Of a stretch of DNA of 64,000 bases, positions 10,421 through 22,185 are shown piece by piece. Location of the stretch: the NCBI GenBank assembly GCA_032622095.1, contig CP136068.1, forward strand, positions 120,657,989 to 120,721,988, in the 5' to 3' direction. How positions within the stretch are numbered: the stretch's first letter is position 1; each line of letters starts with the position of its first letter. Under the pieces are notes generated by a model. It was not told the origin of the DNA. It worked only from the letters and a program-made list of their open reading frames with translations, and did not search any database. Origin of the DNA: Siphonodentalium dalli. Taxonomy: Eukaryota; Mollusca; Scaphopoda; Gadilida; Siphonodentaliidae. Both the position numbers and the translations under genes were made by a program.

Positions 10421-11067
10421 AAAGTTAAAGTCAACATTTCCTATAGGAGTAGGGACAACATGCACACATGAAAGCTGATCTAGTCCTCTTGTTTGGCAAT
10501 TAACCAATGAAAACTTATAGTTTTTGCTGAATTTTCAATATTTCAGTAAGGGAAAAATAAATATTTCTAGTAACCAGCCCACACCAAGTGCAATACATGT
10601 AGCAACAACCAACTATATCTTTTTTTATTAAGTTTTTTTTTTTTCATTGCTGAACATATATTGTTAGGTCATTAGGTCATCCATACTCTAGTCTTGAGTC
10701 CATCTCCCCCCGGCCACCTACCCCCCCCCCCCTCCACTGGTCACCCATCCTAGGTCATTCTGATATTGGTAGTTTAAAATTTCTTCTATCTACAAACAAG
10801 TCAACTGTTAAACTTCTCTTTGTTCAAAGATAACACACAATTAACACACCGAAAACGTGGCTGAAAAATGTCATTGTTGTTTTGAGTGATGAACAAATAA
10901 TAAATGAATTAGTTACAAATGCACATTTCTGTACAGGAGGATACGACAGTGACCTATGTCAAGTGACAGTAGGTCAGACTGGTGTGGATTTCTGTATAAA
11001 ATGTTTCCACATCAGCTTTATTAAATTATTATGTTCATTAGTTAATTCATTAATGCTGGTTACTTAC
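10420..11067. other. Intron remainder, C-rich tracts
   Basis: No gene seen. Holds poly-T at 10620 and C-rich tracts at 10705-10735. The sequence from 10880 to 11067 is open for 70 codons on the plus strand but resembles nothing known to me and ends at the channel donor. Confidence 0.5.
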
Positions 11068-11261
11068 ATCTCTGAGGTCAAAGGTTATTTCTAGATTCTC
11101 TATGAAGTGTTCAGCGAACTCTGGGTACATGTCAAGAATCTCGAGAATATCGTCTCGATGAATCTTGTGCAGATCACAGTATGTCAAGGCACGCACATTA
11201 CAACTGGATTTACCGACTCGCTCATATTTACAGATATTCTCTCCAAACACGTCATCTTTTC
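11068..11261 (-). CDS. KCNH (erg-like): ERG channel exon: second half of CNBHD with intrinsic-ligand motif
   Basis: A 194-nt exon, acceptor attttcag before GAAAAG, donor AGAGAT/GTAAGT. It encodes [20 protein letters not shown], then [20 protein letters not shown] and [20 protein letters not shown], ending FDLRD. It completes the CNBHD and the C-helix. The closing FDL sits where human ERG has FNL, the three residues that occupy the nucleotide pocket; the change of the central Asn to Asp is visible directly in the codons and is noted as a finding. A TTAA-bounded short element begins about 28 bp upstream of this exon. Confidence 0.96.
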
Positions 11262-11288
11262 CTGAAAATGAAAATTAGACCATAAACA

Positions 11289-11532
11289 CTTACATAACTG
11301 GAGCTTTCTGACGTTTTGTGAAAACCCTGTGCCAATGCATTCCCTTATATATGCAAGACTCCCTTAATATATGGGATACTTTGGCCTAACAATATTTATC
11401 TCGATCTTGTTAGCCAGTGCATCTCTTATATATGTGAGGGTCCCTATGGGAGACTCACATATATAAGAGAATGCACTGGCACAGGATCTTTAAAATGCTG
11501 CACCACCGCAGATCCCGTCATGAAAGGGTTAA
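11289..11532. mobile_element. TTAA palindromic MITE, family A (one end degraded)
   Basis: Right end CGTCATGAAAGGGTTAA intact; left end reads CTTACATAACTGGAGC, so its TTAA has decayed. Two hairpins with TTATATATG/CATATATAAG. Sits about 28 bp from the channel exon at 11261. Confidence 0.7.
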
Positions 11533-11555
11533 ATAAAGTCAACAGTCACACAAGA

Positions 11556-11712
11556 CTTGAAATAGTGTGTCTGTCATTCTGCTTACACCTCAGCGGTGAG
11601 GTTCCCAGAGGGTGAATTTGGTGATGCTAGCCCGCTATGCGGGGTAGCATCACTAAATTCACCCTCTGGGGACCTCATTCTGCAAATGACAGACACACTA
11701 TTTCAAGGCTTG
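11556..11712. mobile_element. Short family H palindrome
   Basis: A single hairpin version: GAAATAGTGTGTCTGTCATT ... GACAGACACACTATTTC, with GAGGGTGAATTTGGTGATGC and its complement inside. About 157 bp, a nearly perfect palindrome with a short centre GCCCGCTATGCGGGG. Confidence 0.75.
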
Positions 11713-12302
11713 AATAAGTTCAACAAATATGGCATAAGGCCATCTGAACTTTCCCTTCAAGTCACCTTTTAATTCCTCAAGCAATCTGAAAAAATATTTG
11801 TCAATCAATAACATCAATTTCGGGAAACTCTTACAACATAATTATATTAGTGGTGTTTTATAAGGTTTAGGGAAAGTTAGCACCTCTATTAAGATGCAGT
11901 TAATCTCATAGCATTAGTACTGATGGTTGGAGGGATTGCTAATCCTCCTGTGATGTGCCCTTCTGATGAAGAAACACTTCTACCATTGTATTGTTCGGTG
12001 ATTGGCTTATTGTTGTATGATAAGCCACAATAGAGATGCGAGTATAATTATTTATTAACCTTTCTATCGATATCAAAAGTTTATCAACCCGCGAGTGTCG
12101 AAACATTAGACTTAATGTTGCAGAAAATGATACTATCAGGGATAACATTTGGCAATAATCCAAAATAATTTGGCAAAAAGTATTTTCATTTGGCAAATTA
12201 TTTGGCAAATGTTAATTTAGGTCCAGCGCGGTCCCTGCCCTTCAGATGACTGAAAAAACTCTGTAATCATAACAATGAGCAACATACATGTTAGACACTC
12301 AC

Positions 12303-12467
12303 CTAAAATAGCGACGACAATATCTTCTTTAAGAATCTCTATGGATCCTCTGGATATAAAATAGAGAGCGGTGAGAACGTCGCCACGATGAACGAGCGTG
12401 TCCCCGGGAGGTACATGTGTTGTTTTGAACTTCATTGACAAGGCTCTCAAACACCCTGGACTGGCTC
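12303..12467 (-). CDS. KCNH (erg-like): ERG channel exon: first half of CNBHD beta-roll
   Basis: A 165-nt exon, acceptor cttgtag before GAGCCAG, donor TTTTAG/GTGAGT, phase 1 at both ends. It encodes [20 protein letters not shown] followed by [20 protein letters not shown] and [15 protein letters not shown]. This is the first part of the cyclic-nucleotide-binding homology domain. In KCNH channels the roll does not bind cyclic nucleotides usefully, because its pocket is filled by a C-terminal intrinsic ligand. HRGDV at the loop matches invertebrate ERG better than the human sequence as I remember it (inference). Flanked upstream by a 10.4-kb intron. Confidence 0.96.
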
Positions 12468-12495
12468 CTACAAGTAAACAAATTTTATATGCATA

Positions 12496-12872
12496 AATTC
12501 AATCGGATTCGATGGTCCCCATATCATCAGATTTCAAAAGATTCAGTTATCAGAATTGATTAATTGCCCAAAAATAATGCTAATCAGAGTCAACTATAGT
12601 ATAAAATTGCCCAAAACGTGTTATTTATCAACATTTTGTTCAACGAAATCTGGCCAGATTGTCAAATGTCTAAAACATGAAGCCACTTGATTTTAGAGTT
12701 ATCCGCATCGTCTTGAGGAATATGTGACACTCCGCCAAAAATTACATATACTAGTAACAGGAAATAACAAATTCAAAAATCAATATCACTTCCTCGACTG
12801 GAATCAAATATTTTAACCCCTGAAGCCAAAGAAATTGTTATTGTCAGCATTAATACAGATTATGCATCTTTA
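12496..12872 (-). mobile_element. Family B element, inverted and degraded
   Basis: Read on the minus strand it begins TAAAGATGCATAATCTG and carries TTTCTTTGGCTTCAGGGG and GATTCCAGTCGAGG, ending near AATCCGATTG. Both TTAA ends have decayed. Confidence 0.55.
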
Positions 12873-13019
12873 TTGTATACATGCATGTTTGGTTTATTTG
12901 GGGGTTTTAATAGCATCATTTCAGCTGCTAGACCACTGATAATATCATCAGGTCAGTTTTACTGATGGAGGAAAGACCACACAGAGGGTTAAATTCACTT
13001 AGAAATCACTCAACTGTGT

Positions 13020-13205
13020 GTGTAGAAACCACCCCCCCCCCCCCACAGGAAGCAAGAAAACAATTGGCCCAGATACACAAATTTGGTTACCATCCATTTG
13101 TGTGAATCACAAATCTTAGTGGAATTTGAACCAGCTTTGCTAGTGCTCGACAGCTTATGCTAGCCTAATGCACCATGCACCTTACCAACTGAGCAACTGA
13201 CCTAT
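13020..13205 (-). mobile_element. tRNA-derived SINE head
   Basis: On the minus strand, GTTGCTCAGTTGGTAAGG (A-box-like, about 13178-13196) is followed after some 50 bases by GGTTCAAATTCC (B box, 13121-13132). The spacing and order are those of a tRNA gene, but the stems do not fold into a clean cloverleaf, and about 60 bases of unrelated body follow up to a poly-C/G tract. That pattern is a tRNA-derived SINE rather than a functional tRNA. Confidence 0.65.
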
Positions 13206-13884
13206 ATATTGAGTCTGTCAAAACATTTAAAGACATATTATGGACTAATTCGGGTGCGAGAAACTGATAAGTTAGTACTCAGGTGCTATGCCAATTGTGG
13301 GAATGTACCATTCTACTAGCATCACCGAAAATCTCAAAGAAATCGACCATACCACTCCATAGATATCATCGTCTGAACTACGCTTAATTGTAAATATTTA
13401 CATCTCGATTCGGGACGCGACAATCGGCGATAAACTAACGCAAATTATTTCGTCATCGAGAGTCATTCCATTTAATTAATATCTATTAATGACGGTGTGT
13501 GTACTGTAAATTAGGATTAATATTCGTAAAAACAACTACTTAGAGCAAGATTATTCTCCATTTCTATTTGATCACCCAACAGGAGTGTTTCACATCACTT
13601 TAATAGATTCCCTGAAGAATTAGTTGATATTTAAAGTGAAGAGAAATACTCCACGGTGGTGTTAAAATGTGATTGACAAGTAATCTTGCTCCACGCAGGT
13701 ATTTTCTTCAAAATTGGCACAAGCTTCAATCCTTCTTTAATATAATTATATTTAGTGAACGATCTTGTTGGCAGAGGTAGTTTATTATAGATGGCTTTAG
13801 GATGAACCTTGGCCTAAACATTTACATTTTTGCATAGTTCACAGATGGTGTGGCTATAATAGTTAAATCTTACATTCTTTTAAG

Positions 13885-14685
13885 GCCCACTTAATTTTCG
13901 AACACCAAGATAATTTTATATAATATATATGCCATATTATATACCATTTGAAGAAGGAAGCTCCAAAACATTGCATTTTCAACTTATTTGTTGTAATAAA
14001 CTGTGAACATGTTGTTTTTGTTGCGATATTGACTTGTGTTCAACTTCTGTGCTCAAGTTTCATTCTTTTCAATGGAAGGGGATAACTCTATATATTTAGA
14101 TATAGGCCATAACTCTGGTATAAAATGTTGGATCTAACCCATATTCAATCTCAATTTGTATTTTGAGTTGAGAAACTCGCATACCAAATTTGGTTCTTAT
14201 CAGCTGAAAAATGGTTGATTTATCAAAATATGCAGAAATTCTAAGTCAAAGGGCCATAACTCCATTAAAAAATATTGGATCAAACCCATATTCGAACTCG
14301 ATCTGTATTTTGGTCTGAGAAACTTGCCTACTAAATTTGATTCTGATCAGATAAAAATTTTTTGAGTTATGGTAGCATGCATGAATTCTAAGTCGAAAAA
14401 GGGCCATAACTCCGTAAAAAAAACTTTGATCGAACCCATATTCGAACTCGATCTGTATTTGGTGCTGAGAAATTCATATACAAAATTTGGTTCCGATCAG
14501 ATAGAAAATATTTCAGTTATCGCACCATGCGTAAAGTGTCCACGGACAGACAGACAGACAGACGGACGGACGGACGGACGGACGCACGACGAGTGGTCAA
14601 TCCGGACGTCGACATTATGTTTACCATACTATGGTATGGGCAAACATAAAAAATAATCGGTGACTCAAAAATTAAATGGGCCTTT
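13885..14685. mobile_element. Family F element with tandem core and (GGAC)n
   Basis: Ends TTAA plus GGCCCACTTAATTTTCGAAC and AATTAAATGGGCC plus TTTAA. Inside are three degenerate copies of a 115-130 bp unit with GGGCCATAACTC and AACCCATATTCGAACTCGAT, then (GGAC)n near 14560. Related element at 27873-28322. Confidence 0.65.
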
Positions 14686-14936
14686 AAGTGTGTATAGTGG
14701 CTGAATGGTAACTTATAAGTATAATGATGGTAGTCTCAGCCAGGACTCACGAGCGAGGCCCATTTAAGTTTTTGTGATATTTGCCCCCTTTCCATAAACT
14801 ATAATGTTATTAATTAAGTTAAGTCCAAATCAACAAAAACATGTTAACACATAGCAGTATAACACCTGTGGAAAGTGTATCATTCATAAAAGATCGAAAT
14901 ACAGGTTAAAATCTATCCAATATGGATATCAATAAA

Positions 14937-15129
14937 TACATTATTACCCTAAATAATCGACTCCTTAACCACAGCAGAATTATGGGTAACTTTTCAGGAT
15001 TTAGTCGGAAATATGGCTTGTTGCCATTCATCAGAAAGCTGTCACAAGCCATATTTCCGACTAAATCCTGAAAAGTTACCCATAATTCTGATGTGGTTAA
15101 GGAGTCGATTATTTAGGGCATTACTGTAT
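14937..15129. mobile_element. TA-bounded palindromic MITE, family T
   Basis: Almost a perfect palindrome: AATCGACTCCTTAACCACAG ... CTGATGTGGTTAAGGAGTCG, with ends of the form CAGTAATGCCCTAA between TA dinucleotides (left end partly decayed). TA target and CAGTA start fit the Tc1/mariner/pogo group (inference). Confidence 0.72.
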
Positions 15130-16925
15130 ATGGAAATATATATAATCCTGTTACATGATATCCCTAGAATATTTTTGAGAGATATAAATTTAACCCACAG
15201 AATGTTTTTTTTTTCCTAATTGCCCTGGGGTAAGTGGGTTCTCGATGGGGCGGGTCTTCGTGAATTCGTTTGAAGTAACCAAGATGGACATGAATATCCT
15301 AATGTTGGTACAAGGCCAAAATCCTTAAAGCTAGCTCATATACAAATTTGATATAAACCTCGCATCCTGCATGGGGCACTGATGATGTTAATTTAATTTA
15401 TACAATCAATTTACATCAAATGTTTACCAACAGTTGAGAAAAAGCACACATACATCTGCAATTTGTATCAGTTGTGTGTACTATTTCTTTTCAAACATAG
15501 ATAATTGAAAATTTACACATGTTATTTCTATTCATGACATTCCCATATTGCCTTGCTTTTTGTGCAGTTGTTGTTGGCAATAATAAACACAGTTACTAAT
15601 TGAGGTCACATTTGCCTTGGTTGCTGTATCTGTATTTTCTTTGTGCTAGTCTTTATTATATTATGTACAATGAAGTTTTGCAAAAAGAAAACATCATCAA
15701 GAACTGTGTAAACATTACCAGCATCTGATTGAGACTGGTTGTTCCCTTTGTGCTTGCCTCTATCATGTACAATGACATTTCATGAAGTTAACTAAAAAGC
15801 ATCATCAATATTCTGGCATGTATATATAAGTGCATGTGCAACCGGTACCATGCAATAGCTGTTTAAGAAGGAGTTCAAGTGACCAATTTTGTATACGCAT
15901 TTAAATGCAAATCTCGATCCTGAGCAAAATGTACACAGTGGCTAGTCTATTAAGATGTGATGTTACCGAATACAATATTTAAAATAAAATTTATTTATGT
16001 GGCGGATTTGGCCTTTAAAGTTATCATCCGGTATCTTTGAGCAATCATCCGGAAACCAAGAAACAATTAAATTTCACTCAGATTAGATCAGTAACTCTTG
16101 TGAAAATGGATGGACTGAACCCAACATTGAACTTTTATGATCTTAATGGGTTTCCACACCTGACCTATGTCTGGAGGTGGAATGTTTAGATGGACCTATA
16201 CTGAAAACTACTTAATTTTTAACCTGGTACACCACATCAAGGAATATATACTATATGAATTTAAGACCACATCAAGCATATTATATAACAATATAAATGT
16301 CAAAAACATGACTTTGCTCACTGAATGTTATGCCATTCATTCAACAATGACTAAAGTTATCATCCACAAATCCAGAAAACCCCAATTTCAAAGCTGAAAA
16401 GGGTCAATAAAAGAGTCTCTGCTTTAATGTACAATGAAGTTTCAGGAACAGGATGAAAGGGAACCCATCATCAAGTACTGTATAAAATGTACCTGTAATC
16501 TTGATTTCTGACAGTCAAATAAAGCTAATGTACTCAGTGGAGAGAGAAATATAAATATAAACAGGTGGGAATCATGTCAAATTAAAACGAACTTAACACC
16601 TGAGACACACCTGACCTCATAACCCACTCCATAGCTAACAGGATGTGTCAGAGTTATCCCCCCCCACAGCACACATGTCAGCTGTATACCAATTAACACC
16701 TGTCTAATTAATCAGTGGTTCCAGCAATATCTGGTAAATCAACAAGCCAGCAAAAAAACACCTGCATTTCAAGTTTAGATTTTTCATCCAGAAGCTTCAA
16801 ATCTCTGGCAAACCTCTGTTGGAATGGTAGCAAGCAGACATAAATCAACTCACTGGGAATCAAAAGTATATATGTCGTATATATAGCTTGAATGTGTGGG
16901 AGAAAGTCTGAGAAAGTGAGTGTTG
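15130..16925. other. Intron, no gene recognised
   Basis: Weak internal repeats only: TGTACAATGAAGTTT with CATCATCAAGAACTG recurs at about 15665, 15765 and 16430. Nothing coding recognised on either strand. Confidence 0.6.
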
Positions 16926-17402
16926 TTAAAGGTACTCAACCCGATAAAACTCCTCTCAATTACTATTTCAATGGCTTCGGGGGTCAAAAATATTGGATTC
17001 GAGTCGAGGAAGTCACCCATCAAAGCTCAGATTTGTTAGATTTCGATTTTAGAAATCTATTATTTTTCATTATCGGGAATACTATCTGGCCCAGAACTCA
17101 GTCAAAATTGCGTTAAAATTACCACTTGATTTTAGAGTTATCCATCCTTGTCTGTTTGAATAGATTTGGAGAACACATCCAGAGCAGATCACGGCAGTTA
17201 GTAGTACTAATCTCGAGTTTATAACAAATTTCAAAAATCAATATCTAATAACTCTGAGCTTTGTTTGATGGGTTCCTCGACTCGAATCAAATATTTTTTA
17301 CCCCCAAAGCCAAAGAAATAGTAATATAGGACCCTCCGATCGGATTGTTGTTGTTGGAATCTGTTGAGATGGGGACCCTCTTTACGGGTTGAGTACCTTT
17401 AA
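16926..17402 (+). mobile_element. TTAA-bounded short element, family B (complete)
   Basis: TTAA at 16926-16929 plus AGGTACTCAACCCG; inverse CGGGTTGAGTACCT plus TTAA at 17399-17402. Core shows an inner inverted pair, TTCGGGGGTCAAAAATATT with GATTCGAGTCGAGG and its complement. 477 bp. An open frame of 74 codons at the left is conserved only because the copies are young. Confidence 0.82.
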
Positions 17403-18299
17403 AGACATATATATAAATTACATCTGTATCTTTAGGTATCTCACAGGATAGGTAATTCATACTAATTAACTTATATCTTTCAACTGGTAAATATATGTCT
17501 ACAGTGTTTAGATTTTCTCCATGGGGAAAAAACTCTGCTGAATCCAATTAAGCATATATGCCACATTAACTGTCCAAATAATTTGGACAGGTAATGAGGG
17601 ATGTACGCAGTGTTGTTCCTTTTAGATAAACATGTGCATCTGTGCGGGCAGCTTAAATTATGAGAGATATTAGTAAACAAGGTATTTGAATTAAAGGTAT
17701 GGTAAAATGTTGCATGAGTAGGTAATATAGATTGCATGAGTGTTTGGGAGATAGTATGAGAAACTGAGTGTAGTTAGTGACATAAATGTCTGTATCTTTA
17801 GGTATCTCATATGATACGTAATTCACACTAATTAACTATGTCTTTCAACCAGTAAATAGGTTTACAATGCTTAGTTGTTCCCTGGGAAAACTCCGCTGAA
17901 TCCAATTTGTGGAGGTAACGACTGAGATACCCAGTGTTGCTTCTCTCAAAAGTAGCTGTGTGTGGGAGGGTGGTGGTGGTATTGAAAGATGAGGAGCCTT
18001 TAAAAAACAAGAGATGGACTGTCGTCCGGCACATACCCCATATGGCATACCGCCTTGTGTGGGTAAACCTATAACCTATGACTGAGACACTCAGGCAGAC
18101 ATACACAATAATAAGCATTTTCAGATAAACAACGAAGAATAACTTTAGAACGGAAAACCGAACAAAACGATTTAATTCTCCATTAAATGTCATCATAGTA
18201 GTGTGTTCAAGTTATGACCTGAACAGACATATTGGACTAACACATAGTCAACATTTCCATATAAACAATGATGAATAACTCTAAAATGTAAAACCCAAG

Positions 18300-18880
18300 A
18301 AAAATGATTGAACACTCCATTGAATGGCCTCTTCTTCTTCGTTGATACGGCTTGCGGTCATTATATATACTGACTATTATAAGCCGGGATAGAGTAGATC
18401 TACCCAATCGTCTAAGAATTTTGCCCAATCTTTGACATTTTCGCCACGGTAGGGATATTAAGCATGTGCACATTGTTGCACACGTACGGGACAGCCATTA
18501 GCGTCGGCTCCCGTGCGGTTCGTCGGTGTTTCTAGTGTAGTGTCATCCCTGGCCATGATTTTATGAGAGGAGCGGAGGTATACGAAATTCACCAAGTATG
18601 TAATTTTACAATTTGTCTGTGATTCTTTTGCTTCTGGAATCATTCTCAGAGCACTTTCCATGACATCGATGGTTGATTCGTGATGCGCTTGGTACTGTGA
18701 ATGCAGATGTCCGACCGATATAGCATGATGGATTTAAACTCTTGACAATAGTGATGGTGTGGCTCAGAGGTCGGCCCACAAACCAACTGAGATATCCGCT
18801 CCTCATATATAGCAGTGATCATCAATGCCAAATTACATTGAAATCCGAGCACTACTGTTCAAGTTATATGACCTTAACAG
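18300..18880 (-). other. Unrecognised moderately coding-like stretch
   Basis: Overlapping short minus-strand frames cover this region with CG-richer sequence than around it (for example CGTCGGTGTTTC, CCGTACGTGTG). The opening CTTCTTCTTC and GGCTTGC with AATAAGCC recurs near 51478-51530, so it is part of a repeat. It could be a decayed transposon fragment; I cannot name it. Confidence 0.35.
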
Positions 18881-19567
18881 ACATTGGACGCCCATACTGC
18901 CATACGCCCCTACGACAGGTGGTCAATCCGGACGTCGACATTATATGTACCATACTATGGTACGGGTACACATAAAAGATGGGATATAAATATGACTTTT
19001 GCTTTTAGACACTGATATACAGATCATTTCACATTTCAATGTTCAGAAAGTTGCATGAGTAGGTCACATAGATTACTTGAATGTGTGAGAGAAACTGAGT
19101 GTTGGTAGAAACATACATCTATGTCTGTATCGCTCGGCATCACACAGGAAACGTAATTTATACTAATTGACTTATATATCTTTCAACAGTTTAATAGATC
19201 TTCAATGTTTTGTTGTTCTCTATGAATATTTGGTTGAATCCAATTTGGTCAAGTATTGATGAAGATATTCAGTGTTGTTCCTTTTAGATAAATACAATTT
19301 TGGGCAGCTCAGGAGAGAGGAAAAACATGGTGTTTGAATTCAAGGAACCTTGGTAAAAATGTGACTTCAATAGATTCTAGACACCAATGGATAGATCGTC
19401 CCATACTTTAATTGAGGTTCCCACACATCTTCATTATTGAGATGAGCGTACAGTTGCCAGGAGACAAGGCATTGGCAGAAATAGTTTAATTTGTTTTACA
19501 GCACGTGTCTATACGCTATAATACACCATAGAACATGCCTTCTTTTCGCGCTTAATTGTAAATAAAT

Positions 19568-19702
19568 ACAGTAATGCCCTAATTAATCGACTCCTTAACC
19601 ACAGCAGAATTATGGGTAACTTTTCAGGATTTAGTCGGAAATATGGCTTGTTGCCATAATTCTGCTGTGGTTAATGAGTCGATTAATTAGGGCATTACTG
19701 TA
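19568..19702. mobile_element. TA-bounded palindromic MITE, family T (short)
   Basis: TA plus CAGTAATGCCCTAATTAATC and the inverse with GGGCATTACTG plus TA. 135 bp, with the inner half of the palindrome lost. Confidence 0.75.
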
Positions 19703-19919
19703 TGACGAGTATATAATGAAAAACATTGTCATAAACATGGATGAATTTCCAACATCATTGCACAAATCAAATTTCAGTACATTATGATTAGACAACAACA
19801 AAGTTGTTGTTTCAAAATAGGCAAATTAACACTGATAGTGGGCAAGAAAAATATCTGCAAATAATGATCTGATTGACATCTGTGGAAAGGTCCATTGCAG
19901 TTCAACATCAAGAAGAGTA

Positions 19920-20402
19920 AGATCTAGCTAACGCCCATAGAGATCATATTCCACCAGTACAAACCCTTGGAACTTTTTGAAGTTTTGACAGGGAACATTA
20001 TAAAGTTTTAAAAATAACACAGAGAATATATTTCTTAGTTATTATCTGTTCCCTGATAATGTACTTCACTGCAGGTAAAGGTCCCAACTTTCACGATTTA
20101 AGTGACTTTTTCGAGTGATTTTGCTTTGCGTCGCTTACAATTATGGAATTTCTCCTGGGTAATTAATTAGTTCAATGTTTATTGCACTATCGGTTCACAA
20201 AAGTCAGAGAAAAGCATACAATTTCGAGTTGGGACCTTCATCTACAGTGAAGAACATAAAGGAACAGATAATAACTAAGAAATATATTCCCGTGTTATTT
20301 TTACGACTTTATAAGGTTCCCTGTCAAAACATCAAAAAGTTCCCAGGTTTTGTACTGGTGGAATATGATCTCTACGGGCGTTAGTCAGAGTAGAGATTCA
20401 TG
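19920..20402. repeat. Foldback of about 480 bp
   Basis: Left arm 19920-20088 (for example CGCCCATAGAGATCATATTC, CAGGGAACATTATAAAG, TTAGTTATTATCTGTTCC) is the inverse of right arm 20228-20402 (GAATATGATCTCTACGGGCG, CTTTATAAGGTTCCCTG, GGAACAGATAATAACTAAG). Loop about 140 bases. An open frame of 69 codons in the right arm is a by-product. Confidence 0.78.
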
Positions 20403-20666
20403 ACATGATCTAGAGTAAGATCATTCCAGACTTGAAAGGGACATGAGGGCATTGCATCAGTAGGTGACGGGACTGGGGATTGCTTGAATTTGTGAGAGAA
20501 ACTGAGTGTTGATATAGACAGATATGTCTAACTATCTTGATATCTCACATGAAAAATTATTTACACTAATTAACTTGTATCTCTCCATGGATTAATAGGT
20601 CTACAATGTATTGTTGTTCTCTGTGTGAAGCCAATTATGTGCTGTCAGGGTAATCATGGAGATATG

Positions 20667-20834
20667 TATAGTAATGCCCTAAATAATGAACTCCTTAACC
20701 ACAGCAGAATTATGGGTAACTTTTCAGGATTTAGTCGGAAATATGGCTTGTTGCCATTCATCGGAAAGCTCTCAGTGAGAAGTAACCATAATTCTGTTGT
20801 GGTTAAGGAGTCGATTATTTGGGGCATTACTGTA
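20667..20834. mobile_element. TA-bounded palindromic MITE, family T
   Basis: TAGTAATGCCCTAAATAATG on the left and GATTATTTGGGGCATTACTG plus TA on the right, with AGGATTTAGTCGGAAATATG inside. The right inner arm is shortened. Confidence 0.7.
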
Positions 20835-20979
20835 TGCAGTGCTAGTCCATGGGCCAATTCTAAAAATAGCCTCTAATTTTCTAGTTGGCTGCACAACTTT
20901 CAACAATGGTCTCTATACATCAAATTAAGGGTTTCAGACCATTTTCTTTTACAAAACAAGTTTTGCTTTTTATTCGCCC

Positions 20980-21310
20980 AAATTGAAAAAAACGGGACGT
21001 ATTATGTTCGTTCTTTTTTATTCTGGATGATAACTTTAGTAATGTCTGAACTGAAACAAAATACATATCAAGTTCGAATTCGGGTTCGGGTTCTGCCCGC
21101 CAATTTTCACCAGAGTTACGGCCCTTTTTATTGGAATTTGCACTAAAATTTCATTTACAGATGATAACTTTAGAAAGTCTCAACAGAATGGAATGAAATT
21201 CGGTATGTGGGTTTACTAGCCCAAAATACAGTTCAAGTGCGATGTTGGGTTCCACCCGTCAATTTTCACCAGAGTTATCGTCCTTTGTTGAAATTACCTA
21301 GGTTTATTTT
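20980..21310 (+). repeat. Two copies of a unit with GATGATAACTTTAG and TTTTCACCAGAGTTA
   Basis: Direct repeat of about 155 bp. Similar units are at 52740-53120 (TTCCGGATGATAA and TTTGGTATGTGAGTTTTCC), suggesting one dispersed class. Confidence 0.5.
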
Positions 21311-21744
21311 GCCACGCCCTCGCGATTCTCTTGTTATTTACATTCTAGCTTATATCTGAAATTTGGTTTCAACATTTTTTAGTGGTTTAAGGCAATAAAG
21401 CGGGGTTTAATATTATGTTTGTTGTTGTTGTAACTGGAGGTCTGGAACCCTGAATACATCTTTAAATGTTATTATATGTAGCATCTGCTTTTTTTTGTTA
21501 ATTACCCACTCACGAAGTGTCCAAAAGTAGATGTTTCAGAGAAAATAACTCTATAGTTCTTAATTATTTTTAAGTAGAAGAATTCATCATTAGAACACTA
21601 AGTGGCCACAAACTGCATAAGTTACCCTTCACACTAATCACTAACACTAATTAACTTATATCTCTCAACCTCTCAACGGAAAATGACTACAATGTTGTCT
21701 TGTTCTCTGTGGGAAAATTTCATAGTCAGAAAATAACTCTGGGG

Positions 21745-22185
21745 ATGCTTATGTTGGAATGAGGTCCACAGAGGGTGAATATAGTGATGCTACCCCACAC
21801 AGCGGTCTAGCATCACCAATGTCACCCTCTGGGGACCTCATTCTGCTTAGGCCTAATCTTCTCTGCAAAGTATCTTTATTATCAAATTAACAAGTTTTTT
21901 TAAACAACTCCTTTAGAAAGTTTCTTTTTCAGTATAATTTCTCTGTATCCCTAGATTGGCAGACGACACATCACATAATTAAGGTGATCAATGGGTGCAC
22001 ATCGCCATCTTACCATCTGGGAACTTAAATCTATGTCTGTAGGTCTCCAATAGTAGATGAGGCCATGCAGAATGAAGTCCCCAGAGAACAAATTTTGTGA
22101 TGCTAGCCTGCTGTGCCGAGTAGCTAGCATCACTAAATTCACCCTCTGGGGACCTCATTCTGCAAATGACCAGCACCATATTTTG
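21745..22185. mobile_element. Composite palindromic element, family H
   Basis: Left hairpin GAATGAGGTCCACAGAGGG with CACCCTCTGGGGACCTCATT, core with AATTAAGGTGATCAATGGGT, right hairpin ending CCTCATTCTGCAAATGACC. Same layout as 7399-7827. Confidence 0.68.
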
